Part shown: positions 55,701 through 64,000 of the stretch, piece after piece
How positions within the stretch are numbered: the first letter of the stretch is position 1
How the letters are laid out: each line of letters begins with the position of its first letter
NCBI GenBank assembly: GCA_030490835.1
Contig: CM059972.1
Location: forward strand, 52,185,563-52,249,562
Reading direction: 5' to 3'
Length of the DNA: 64,000 nucleotides
DNA from: Annona cherimola
Lineage: Eukaryota > Streptophyta > Magnoliopsida > Magnoliales > Annonaceae
Made by a program: the position numbers and the translations under genes
The notes under the pieces: generated by a model
The model's database searches: none
What the model was told of the DNA's origin: nothing
The model's input: only the letters and a program-made list of their open reading frames with translations

Positions 55701-56768
55701 CGAACAAGGTAAGCAAGCCAATTTTCTAAATGAATTTTTATTTCTTAAATTTCGTTGAAATGATTGTAAATGATGTTTTAACTGCTTTTATTGATTTAGC
55801 AAATGTTATTTGAAATTTATTTCTAAATTTTTAAGAATGGTCATTCCTTAGTTCACTATGTATTGAAAATTGATTTATATAACTATTTTTTTTATTTATG
55901 AAAATTTCTGTCCTATGACATTATATGTGAAAAATCATGCTAGCATGACATAGATAAGTTCATGTGCACAATGCATAAGGTTCACCTTAAAGGAATAAGT
56001 GGACCGATTGTCCCCCTTTGGTGTAGCCGAGTCGCAAAAATAGGCCAAGGGCCGGCGGCGCCTCCCTGGATGGGAGAAGATAAGGACGGATGGTCGCCTA
56101 GCTAGCCTCCATCCTAAGGGATCAATTGCATTCATCACATTGTCATTATGTATCCCCAAGGGGGTACAATGTTGCTTTCCATAATGATTATAAATAAAAG
56201 ATTTCTGCTCCGCAGGTAGTTGATCACTTGATAAGTGTCTCTACTAAATGGAGAGAAACGTTTTTGCTGAAAAAGGATTACTTTCGAAATGTTTTGCTTG
56301 AAAATTTTATAAAGCTTGCTTATTGAGTGTACAACTCACGTTTTCGTTTTCCTAACCCATAGACAAGTGAAAGAAGAGACTCGGCAAATGAGTAAAGACA
56401 ATATCATTAAAGCAAGGGGAAAACATTAGCAGTCTCATGATATAGAAAAACTCATGTTGAATGGATGTAATTATGTTGATGTTTTATGTTGACGACTATG
56501 TTTAATACATGTAGTGACATCTGATTTAGGAGAATGTTGAAATGTCTCTAGAACATCATGTTTTGCTATATGTTGAATGGATGGGAATGACCTAGTTATG
56601 CATGAGATGTAATTATGAGGAAATAAACTCCTATGAAAATATATTTAATTAGATAAATATCCGTTAAAAACCCACTGTGTGACAGGGCAACAATCCTAAT
56701 CACGTTTACCAGTCAATAACGATCCCGAGGTAAGGCTCAGGATGTGACACTCGAGTTGGGGCGCCACA
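52798..56768 (+). mobile_element. Giant Tekay/Del-like solo LTR, copy D (3971 bp)
   Basis: Starts TGTGAAACCCTAATCGG and ends TCGAGTTGGGGCGCCACA, with CTATC on both sides (52793-52797 and 56769-56773). It shares with copies A and B the ends and the segment GCCGAGTCGC...GGGAGAAGATAAGGACGG...CTAGCTAG (56025-56110). The hairpin array of the other copies is not evident here. No coding frame, primer site or polypurine tract was seen. Confidence 0.78.
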
Positions 56769-57296
56769 CTATCAAAATTGACTCTAGTTGTGAGTTGGGT
56801 GATGTGACAAGCCGAGTCGACTCCAACTATGACTTCAGTTGTAATAGTCAGAAAATTTTTAAATGTTAGCGCATTAAATGTGCCCCACCTACCACCAAAT
56901 GTTCAAATTTCCTTCCGAATTATTTAAGGAATGAAGTAAATGTGGTTAGCTAGAAAATTTATTGCACTCTTACCTTTCCATCCTCAAGCAGTCAAAGATC
57001 CTTCCTATAGTTTTCAAGCAAGACTCTCAAGTATACTGCAAGAAGCTTCAAGTTTACACATTTTCCTTCACTTTTCAAAAGCTTGCTTCTGTGCTTCAAA
57101 GTTCTACATAATTTTTAATATTTAATTTGATTTTATTTCATATCTTGTACTATAAATGGTTACTTAGCTTGGCATTAGAGACCAAGGCCAAAGTGAGCAA
57201 CGAGTATACAGATGCAGTGGAACTCACCAACTACTTGTGCTATTGCTGTAAAAGGCCCCTGGAGTTAGAGTCTAGAAGAGAGTTGAGGCTCTAAGA
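56769..57296 (+). repeat. Sirevirus-like LTR remnant H, piece 4
   Basis: After copy D the host resumes with CAAGCCGAGTCGACTCC. GTTAGCGCATTAAATG and CCCACCTACC, ACTACTTGTGCTATTGC and GAGTCTAGAAGAGAG match, in reverse, the Sirevirus LTR at 43800-43850 and 43420-43470. Homology stops near 57296, leaving out about the last 270 bases expected of such an LTR. This piece is the clearest proof that H is an old relative of the Sirevirus LTR. Confidence 0.7.
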
Positions 57297-58478
57297 TGTT
57301 GATGGGGAAAGTGGGTCCCACTTTAATTACATAACAATAGATGGGAAAATTATGTAATTCTTATTAAAATTATATGATTACATCAATGATAAAAAAAAGT
57401 GGATCGACAATTAGGCTGGGCCCCATAATAGGACCTGACTCGAAGACAATACCATTCAATGATCTGTTCCATGTTGGCTTCCCAGCCACCTTTGCTGCAT
57501 CCATCACCAGCGTCGGCAAGCCTCCCGGGAGAAGCTTCGGCACAGCATTTTCAGGCAGCATTGGCTTAACAATTTTGCAAGGGAGTGCCGCCAATCTCAA
57601 CACTGCGAATCGTGATTAAAGGGTTAACTTGGAGGAGGTATGTGGCATGGATGCTGGAAATCGCCTGCAATCAAATGAAAAACGATGCATGGCTAGAAAA
57701 TGCACGACAAGTTAGGTCACCAAATGATGCAGAAATAAGTAGAAAAGAAAAGAAAGACTAGGCAAGGCCTGTGATTGGCAAATGAAGGCTCGGTAAGAAA
57801 GGGTGTAGTCCTGACAAACAAACAAAAAAAGAGGAAGGAGTCCATTTCTCATAAAAATCAAGCTTCAAACAACTATGGCAGAAAAACCCAAGCAACGCAC
57901 GACACTAAACCACAGGTGAATGAAAGGATCACCAATAAAAATGGATTTAGTATAAGATGTGGATGGAGGTTAAGCTTTTACTAGCCATAATCATGGTCGA
58001 GGCTAGATATTTTTATTCATTGAAAACAAGGCAAGAGAGAAGATGAAATGATGAAAATCGATAAAATGCTGGATATTCTTGGCTAGTTTATATTACAAGC
58101 CAGAGATATGGCCTCATAAGAGAAGAATGGCAACAACACAAAATGATAGCGCTGGCTTTCTTGGTATTTATTTGGTCGGTTGACCGAAATCCACTGACAC
58201 GTATTTAAAAAAAATGGGTGCTCAAATCTGATGCATCAGCAGCAATGGCGATGGTTTCTTCGGCTCAGGGAAAAAGCAGGGGCTTGGGCGTTGGATTTTG
58301 AAGAACACAAACCCATGACGGCGAGAACGGAGAGAGCAAATCCATCATCTCCATCTTTCGATGCTACCGTCACCGCCAAAATCCCCACTGGCAAGCAAGA
58401 AGACCATCGCAGCAAGAGGCAACAGCTATGTAGATCGCCAAATCTTCATTGTCTACAGTTACATTAATAGAAGATGGC
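57297..58478. other. Unassigned, partly GC-richer DNA with possible gene debris
   Basis: The composition differs from the transposon DNA. At 57374-57619 an open frame exists on both strands, and neither matches a family I know. At 57775-57984 a lysine-rich frame (NKQKKRKESISHKNQ) is open but unrecognised. At 58231-58467 a frame leads into the Hsp-like fragment and may be old leader sequence. No transposon edge could be placed here. Confidence 0.35.
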
Positions 58479-58740
58479 ATGGTTGGCTTTGATTTTAGTA
58501 ATGAGTGCTCTGTTATTGCTGTCGTCCGTCAGCGTGGTATCGATGTCGTCCTCAATGACGAATCAAAGCGGGAGACTCTAGCCATTGTCTGCTTTGGCGA
58601 TAAGCAGCATTTCATAGGCATTGTCGGGGACCACATCTTCTATGATGAACCCAAAGAACGTTGTTTCTCAAATCAAGCAGCTGATCAACCGACAATTCTC
58701 TGATCAAGAGCTCCAGCGCGATATCCAATCTATGCCATTT
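58479..58740 (+). pseudogene. Hsp110/Hsp70-14/15-like N-terminal fragment, frameshifted
   Basis: From ATG 58479 the text reads MVGFDFSNECSVIAVVRQRG then DVVLNDESKRETLAIVCFGD, which is the start of the Hsp70 ATPase domain in the plant Hsp110-type (Hsp70-14/15) proteins, cytosolic chaperones and exchange factors. One extra base near 58629-58635 shifts the frame. In the new frame MMNPKNVVSQIKQLINRQF and LQRDIQSMPF continue the same domain. Homology ends at 58740 and A-rich DNA follows, so about 85 of some 830 residues are left. DFGN, the usual phosphate-binding wording, has become DFSN. It is either a truncated duplicate or a piece carried by a transposon. Confidence 0.85.
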
Positions 58741-58847
58741 AAGAAAAATATAAAATAATGAAAAATAAAAAAGGGGTCGAACTCCTAAAAATAGAAAGAA
58801 AGCAAGCCAGTGCCCCCCACTCTAAGCTCAACGATGGAAGGCAACTA

Positions 58848-59118
58848 GGGGACGTTTAGGAAAGTAAGAGTTGTGAGAAATTTAGTATTTGGTGGGAGTG
58901 GAAAATAAAATAATTTTGAAATTATGTGATTGATATGAAATGATAGGGGTAAAGTTGGAACAAATAGATTTGTTGGAAGGTAATTGATGAAAAAATGATT
59001 GGAATATATGGATAAAAGTGAAAAATATAATGATTAGTTAATTAATAAGGTGCCTTGAAATCCGTGCACACACCATTTCCCACCCACGTTTCCCAGCACC
59101 CATTACCAAACGTTCTCC
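58848..59118 (+). mobile_element. MITE-like unit, left arm of an inverted pair
   Basis: Starts GGGGACGTTTAGGAAAG and ends CATTACCAAACGTTCTCC, so it has short terminal inverted repeats of the GGGG(A/C)CGTTTGG type common in hAT-like MITEs. It is 271 bases long. Its reverse complement matches 59251-59521. It contains no coding frame. Target duplications are not clear (CTA on both sides at best). Confidence 0.6.
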
Positions 59119-59250
59119 TAGCCTCAGTCAGGATTGTAGCACAAACTACTTTATTGATGGAACGTGACATAAACGAGGTAGTAGGTTCTGCCGCTGAACA
59201 GTTGTTCTACAGGAATAGATAGCTTGATGCTCAAGCAAATTTGCAAAATT

Positions 59251-59521
59251 GGGGAATGTTTGGTAATGGGTGGTGGAAAACGCCGTAGGAAATGGTGAGT
59301 GCACGGTTTTCAAAGCACCTCATTAATCAACTAATCATCATATTTTTCCACTTTTATCCCTATATTCCAATCATTTTCTCATCAACTACCTTCCAGCTAA
59401 CCTATTTATTCCAACTTTACCCTTATCATTTCATATCAATCACACAATTTTCAAAATATTTCATTTCCTACTCCAACCAAATACCACATTTTCCATAATT
59501 TTTACTTTTCCAAACGGCCCC
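59251..59521 (-). mobile_element. MITE-like unit, right arm of an inverted pair
   Basis: Starts GGGGAATGTTTGGTAATGG and ends CTTTTCCAAACGGCCCC. It is the inverse of the left arm, with the same length and moderate divergence, 132 bases away. The 68-codon frame in it is A/T-driven and not a gene. Confidence 0.6.
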
Positions 59522-59935
59522 TTGATTTACCCAAACTAACACAACTGAGGAACTATTCACTCAACGCAGAGGGCGACACGTGGCTAGCAGTGTGGTCGCC
59601 TGAACTGCAAAATATGCGAACTTACTAGGTTTCTCTCAAATGAAGTTTCGTGAGAATGCTTTTGCTCAAATAGTTCCGCAAGATAATTTCTCGGCGCCTA
59701 GGCTTTCATTTCTATAGATAGGACTCTTGTCTTCCATTTCGGGACACAATTCACAGCTCACAACCAAAGTTCCCAAGCTTCCCAAGAGCCATCCTTAGCT
59801 TTCATTCCTCTCTCTTGAGCTCCCTTCAAACAAAAAAATCATTTTCATCTTCCCAACTTGAGTTTAAAAGGAAAAAATTTTCATTTTATTTAATTTATAA
59901 TTTCTCCTTTATTTTCAAAAATAAAAATTATTTTC
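59522..59935. promoter_or_regulatory. LTR- or promoter-like stretch, unassigned
   Basis: GGCGACACGTGGCTAGC holds a CACGTG G-box core. TTTCTATAGATAGGACTC at about 59710 is TATA-like, followed by an A/C-rich leader (CACAATTCACAGCTCACAAC). This order recalls a plant promoter or a pararetrovirus/retroelement leader, but no edges or coding region confirm it. Confidence 0.35.
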
Positions 59936-60410
59936 TAAAAATTACTTTTTCCCAAGTAGGTATTCCTCAGGTGGTTAGTTGAATTGATTCACAGGATTAA
60001 GTATTTCCCTCCTATTTTTAAAAATTATTTTCTAAAATTATTTTTCCCAAGTAGATACTCCTCAGGCGGTGGGTTTAATTGATACACGGGGTTAAGTATT
60101 TTTCTCATTTTTAAAAAAATTATTTTCTAAAATTACTTTTTTCCAAGTAGATACTTCCCGGGTGGTGGGTTGAATTGATATACGGGGTTCAGTATTTTCC
60201 TCATATTTTTTTAAAATTATTTTCTAAAATTACTGTTCCTTAAGTATATACTTCCCAGGTGGTGGGTTGTATTGATACACAAGGTTAAGTATTTTCTATC
60301 CATTTTCAAAAATCATTTTCTAAAACTACTTTGCCCCAAGTAGATACTCCCCAGGTGGTGGATTGAATTGATATGCAGGGTAAAGTATTTTTCTCCAATT
60401 TTTTAAAAAA
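59930..60410. repeat. 96-bp tandem repeat, about five copies
   Basis: The motif CCAAGTAGATACTCC(C/T)CAGG with GGTGGGTTGAATTGATA recurs with AAG at 59954, 60049, 60145, 60242 and 60338, a period of 95-97 bases. Units end in AAGTATTTT...TTTCTAAAATTACTTTT. The copies differ by several bases each. No coding frame crosses them. Confidence 0.9.
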
Positions 60411-61390
60411 TCATTTAAATTTTTTTTTTATTTTTACTCAACCCAGACTTTGATGTCCAAATAAAGTCATTGTGCCAACTTGTTGTGCTATGAGAACAGA
60501 ATCGTCAAACCCCATCTGGTTTTCACTGTTTCAGCAATCAAATCGTGATGGATCTAAATAGATCCTATCCTCGTTATAGCAAGAGGTTTTTATCTTGGAC
60601 CTATTGCTAGCACTTTGCCCTCACTTGGACAATATGCGTGATTCACGGGACTCGCTAGGTGGTTGCGACCTATGGATATGCAAATCAAATAGAGGGGGGA
60701 AGACGATTTGCATTGAGAAGCCATGAAAAATTTCTTCTTAAGCCAGGATTGGGAATTTATAGATCCATTACAATTTGTACGCGTGCAAATTCTACACAGC
60801 TCACACCTAAAAGCCAGGGGGTAATTTCTATTCATATCTCTCCATTGGGCCTAATACCCCACATTTGGACTCATAACTTCGCTTGGGCCCAACTTTGCCC
60901 CCCTTGAACCCATTTGCACTAATAACTTCCAAAATAGGTCTAGTTGGACCCAAAACCTTTCAATAGGCCCAAGTGGGCCCAACCTTCCAATATCCTTATC
61001 TGGGCTTGGAATTCCCAGGGTGGTTAAAAACATCCTAGTTGGGCTCAAAACCTTCAAAGCCTTCACAAAAGACCCATTTGAACTAAAACCCTTCAATAAG
61101 CCTACTCGGGCCCAAATTTATTGAGTCAAGCCCAGTTAGACCCAAACTATTTTCAACAAGCCCAGTTGGGCCCAATCCCTTTAGTTGGTCTAAGTTGACC
61201 CAAATATATTTTTAAAATTCAGTTAGACCTAGTTTTTGGTAAAAGCACCCAATTTTCAATCCATAGGCTGTATGTAGATGCTGGTCTACTGTGTAAATCC
61301 GGAGACTGAATGTGGGATACACTGGATTATTAAGTTGAATGCGGGAGACGCTGGTCTGTTATGTAAATTCAGAAGTCAATTTTTAGGCCT
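60411..61390. other. Unassigned stretch with GGGCCCAA-rich repeats
   Basis: From 60835 to 61210 variants of CAAGCCCAGTTGGGCCCAAA recur about every 30-60 bases. At about 61270-61375 a 60-base segment (GATGCTGGTCTACTGTGTAAATC / GACGCTGGTCTGTTATGTAAATT) is repeated. An AATAAA lies at about 60460. It may be the outer part of the diverged second Sirevirus LTR or a separate element; I cannot tell. Confidence 0.35.
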
Positions 61391-61602
61391 TTGAAGTCGA
61401 TACTGGAGTCGACTTGAGTATCAACTTGACCTAAGTCGATGCCTAAGTCGACTTGGTATGCGACTTGGCATGCAATCATTTTGACCTTGATTATTTGAAC
61501 CTTAGCATCACTTAGCAAATTCATTAGTACTTAAATAATTCTCAAATTGAGTTGTTAATCATCAAAACATAGATTGTGCTTAATTTTCCTCAAGTTCCAA
61601 CA
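61391..61602 (-). repeat. Second Sirevirus, 3' LTR (recognisable end only)
   Basis: TTTGAAGTCGATACTGGAG to GTTCCAACA aligns with the last part of the LTR at 43141-44712, including TTGTTAATCATCAAAACATA and the AAGTCGAC cluster. The next bases are the polypurine tract complement ATCTCCCCCTTTTTG (61603). The outer edge could not be found; either this LTR is truncated or its remainder has diverged beyond recognition. Confidence 0.75.
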
Positions 61603-61893
61603 ATCTCCCCCTTTTTGATGATTGACAAAACCAATTTGAGATTAACCTTTCATTTTTGTTATTAAAGAGGCATTTCATGTTTGTTTTGCAGCATTTCATA
61701 TAAATAATTCAATTTAAGTCATAATAGTTCAAGCACATGGTAAAACATTCAGTTCGGTCAATCATGTAATCATTGAATCATAAAAAATTTCATTCAAAGC
61801 AAGAAATTTACATACAAAAATGAATCAAGTTTTTACATACTACCCAACCCAAGATGACCTAGTTCTCTCTCTCTCTCCCTTTTTGTCAAGACA
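61603..61893 (-). other. Second Sirevirus, 3' noncoding region with polypurine tracts
   Basis: The tract at 61603-61617 adjoins the LTR. A second C/T-rich tract (TCTCTCTCTCTCCCTTTTTG, 61865-61884) is followed by TCAAGACATCAAAACG, corresponding to CTCCCCCTTTTTGTCAATATATC at 44931 in the first Sirevirus. Confidence 0.65.
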
Positions 61894-63246
61894 TCAAAAC
61901 GGCATGTATGGGAAGCGAGACTTATAGAATTGAAAAGCTGTAATGGGATAGGTAATGGGATGAGATGGAGGGATAAGATGGGTGCAGGCTGAAGAAAATG
62001 GGGACGACAAAGCTTGAACGGTGGGTTCAGCTCTGACCGATTCGCCCCAATACGGATCAAAATCAGGTAGGCTGGGAATAGGTCTGCCACAACGACTACC
62101 CGAGGCAAGTTGGTACTTGATCACGGTCATTTCTTGAACCAACTTGTCCTGTCGTCCGTGCATTTCCATTAAAACAATGTTGATGTTTCCCAACTCCTGT
62201 GTTATTTGGCTCACCATCTATTGTAGGTACTGGAGATGGCCTTGGATGTGGATGGGTGTTCTGGGAGCGAGCGAAGTGATTGGTTGCCCGTGATCCATGA
62301 GGGGAACATGATCCATGGGAAGCGAGGGAAGCGGCAGCTGGAGGTGCAGGAGGTGGAGATGGAATGGGATCATGTCTGGGGATATCCTCCCCCTCAAGAT
62401 GAGCTTCTGGTACTTCTTGTTGAGAAGGAATGTCTTAGAACTGGTTTTCCACTCGCTCTCTTGGCCGTGCAGCCCTAAATGTCTCCACATCAATTTTCAT
62501 CCGGGTCAAGAGGGCACGATTGATGGGATTAGTTGGTTAGAGCACCTCATATGGCTCGCCATCCAAATCAACATGATAATAAGCCATAATTTTGGTAATC
62601 CATGTGTCGTAAGGTAAAACTCCCTGTGGATTCTCTTTCTTTAGCTCAAGGGCCTCTAAAAATAATCTGAGAAGACTGACCTTGACCCTATTTGCTACTT
62701 TCCATAAGATTTCGGCCTCCTGTGGATTGAGTTGATTCTGGCCGCCACCTTTGGGGTAAATGCAGTGGGCAATTAGCAGCCTTAAAACCCTTAGTCTTGG
62801 GGATAGGTCTATGTAATATAGGAACTTGATCCTTGGATGATATTTGTTGTTATTGGTGAGCTGGTTGTACACCTGCGTGAGGGTCAGTCCTTCAGGAAGA
62901 GGGTCATTGTCTCTAGATACGCCTAGAATGATGGCGACATGATCAAAGGCATTGCTTTTGCTAATTTCATGTCCGACCCCCAGATTTATCTCGACCCCTT
63001 TGACATAAGTACTTAAATACTCCTGATCCCATAGTAATAAAATAACCTAGTTAGATCAGGGTATATCCTATCATCCGCCTTTAACATGTCAGTCCATCCT
63101 TGGAAATCTAACAACTCCTCAATTCCAAACTCGCATTCTTGTAGAAATTTGAAATCGATGATCTTAGGCACAAAAGTCTTTGTCTTGTAGAAGCGCCTGT
63201 AGAACCTGCTGTGCTGGCGTTCAATTCTGAAGTAATCTGTAGGCAT
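61894..63246 (-). pseudogene. Second Sirevirus, extra ORF in the env-like position (broken)
   Basis: Located between pol and the 3' LTR, where some Sireviruses carry an additional ORF. From Met 63244-63246: RIERQHSRFYRRFYKTKTFV, then DFKFLQECEFGIEELLDFQG. After a frame change come LLIAHCIYPKGGGQNQLN and LPYDTWITKIMAYYHVDLDG, then a proline/histidine-rich stretch and a final helix-like segment (QELGNINIVLMEMHGRQDK). The middle resembles the plant-transposon-associated family also seen in W at 41192-41946. No signal peptide or membrane segment is visible, so there is no support for an envelope protein. Several frame changes and stops break it. The first Sirevirus lacks this ORF. Confidence 0.6.
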
Positions 63247-63559
63247 TTTGAGAAAGAGTCTGAGATGGAAGATGAGAGAAGAAAGGAAATGGGAGAGATG
63301 AGAATGAGTGGGATGAGAATGAGATGCAAATGGGCGCCCCCGTCTCTTTTAGGCGCAGAGCAGCCGAAACAACCCCCTCGAAGTCGACTTTGAACCCTAA
63401 TCAAAGTCGACTTTGCTCATCTGAAGTTGACTTCGGCAAAGTCAATTTCGGATGAGTAGAGTCGACTTGGCTCTTCCGACCCAAGTTGAATACACTTTTT
63501 ATTTTCTACTCCCCTTTTTAATTTGCAAGATTTCATATGTCTAAATTATGAATCATTAT

Positions 63560-64000
63560 CAATCATACCCATATCATTCCTTATTTTGTAAAATGATTCT
63601 TTTCCTAATGGTTTGGTAAAAATTATCTGCAATTTGGTCATCAATTTTAACACATTTTAAGCAAATATCATGATTTTCAACATGTTCTTTAATGAAATGA
63701 TACCTCGCATCTATATGTTTAGTTCTAGAATGCAGTACAGGATTTTTGGTTAAACATATTGCACTTGTGTTATCACATCTAATTGGTATATCTTTGTATT
63801 CAATTTCATAATTTTTAAGTTGTTGTTTCATCCAAAGTAGTTGAGCACAACAGCTCCCGACGGCAATATATTCGGCTTCCGCATTAGATAGAACAACACT
63901 AGTTTATTTTCTTAAAAACCACAAAACTATCATGTTTTCAAGAAACCGACATGTTCCACTAGTACTTTTTCTATCTACTTTGTAACCGGTAAAATCCGCA
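63560..64000 (-). pseudogene. Second Sirevirus, pol C-terminus (RNase H), continues past window
   Basis: Copia RNase [14 protein letters not shown] at the window edge, then [20 protein letters not shown] with the Glu, then [20 protein letters not shown] with the Asp and [20 protein letters not shown]. It is close to the same region of the first Sirevirus. A stop precedes TSVVLSNAEAEY and one extra base in the ADNF...TKP region shifts the frame at the end. The element therefore is not functional, and most of it lies to the right of the window. Confidence 0.9.

Noticed and set aside
57374..57619. A host gene exon (open on both strands, GC-richer)
   Set aside because: I could not recognise a protein on either strand and no splice sites are convincing, so it is listed only as unassigned DNA.

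Overview
This is a piece of repeat-rich nuclear DNA from a flowering plant, and I found no intact host gene in it. The evidence is the set of plant LTR-retrotransposon lineages: Athila-type Ty3/gypsy with the tRNA-Asp-type primer site, Sirevirus-type Ty1/copia with the initiator-Met primer site, and Tekay/Del-like giant LTRs. There are also plant-type MITEs and a broken fragment of a plant Hsp110/Hsp70-14/15-like gene. The species cannot be told from the window.

Almost everything from 4.7 to 57.3 kb is one nest of insertions. The outermost host is a decayed Sirevirus-like LTR, called H here (pieces at 4740-4800, 31575-31882, 52576-52797 and 56769-57296). Into H went a short non-autonomous LTR element X (4801-31574), a non-autonomous Athila relative W (31883-52575, target duplication ATAGA) and a giant LTR, copy D (52798-56768, CTATC). 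X's left LTR holds a 310-bp tandem duplication, a Mutator-like MITE (6411-7214) and a solo LTR Y (7575-27260, GAAAG). Y holds a whole but decayed Athila element Z (7976-25749, minus strand). Z's left LTR holds giant LTR copy B (8218-11916) and a solo Sirevirus LTR (12567-14241, CTCTC). Z's gag holds another solo LTR (20240-22767, GGTTT). W's 5' LTR holds giant LTR copy C (32695-38327, TTTTC). W's 3' LTR holds a young, almost intact Sirevirus (43141-51576, AAATC). Many insertion points can be checked inside the window, because the partner LTR of the same element keeps the uninterrupted site.

Left of the nest are giant LTR copy A (1-1586, cut by the window edge), a solo Athila-like LTR (1597-3086, ATGGT) and an unassigned AT-rich block. 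Right of it (57.3-64 kb) are low-copy-looking debris with the Hsp fragment, two 271-bp MITE-like sequences in inverted orientation, a five-copy 96-bp tandem repeat, and the 3' half of a second, broken Sirevirus that runs off the right edge.

The best coding sequence is the minus-strand Sirevirus: gag 48106-49956 and pol 45024-48047, with one in-frame TGA. Z encodes gag, protease, reverse transcriptase, RNase H and integrase, all broken. W has matching LTRs, primer site and 3' region but no pol. It carries a short gag-like ORF and a second ORF of the plant-transposon-associated type, so Z and W look like an autonomous/non-autonomous pair.
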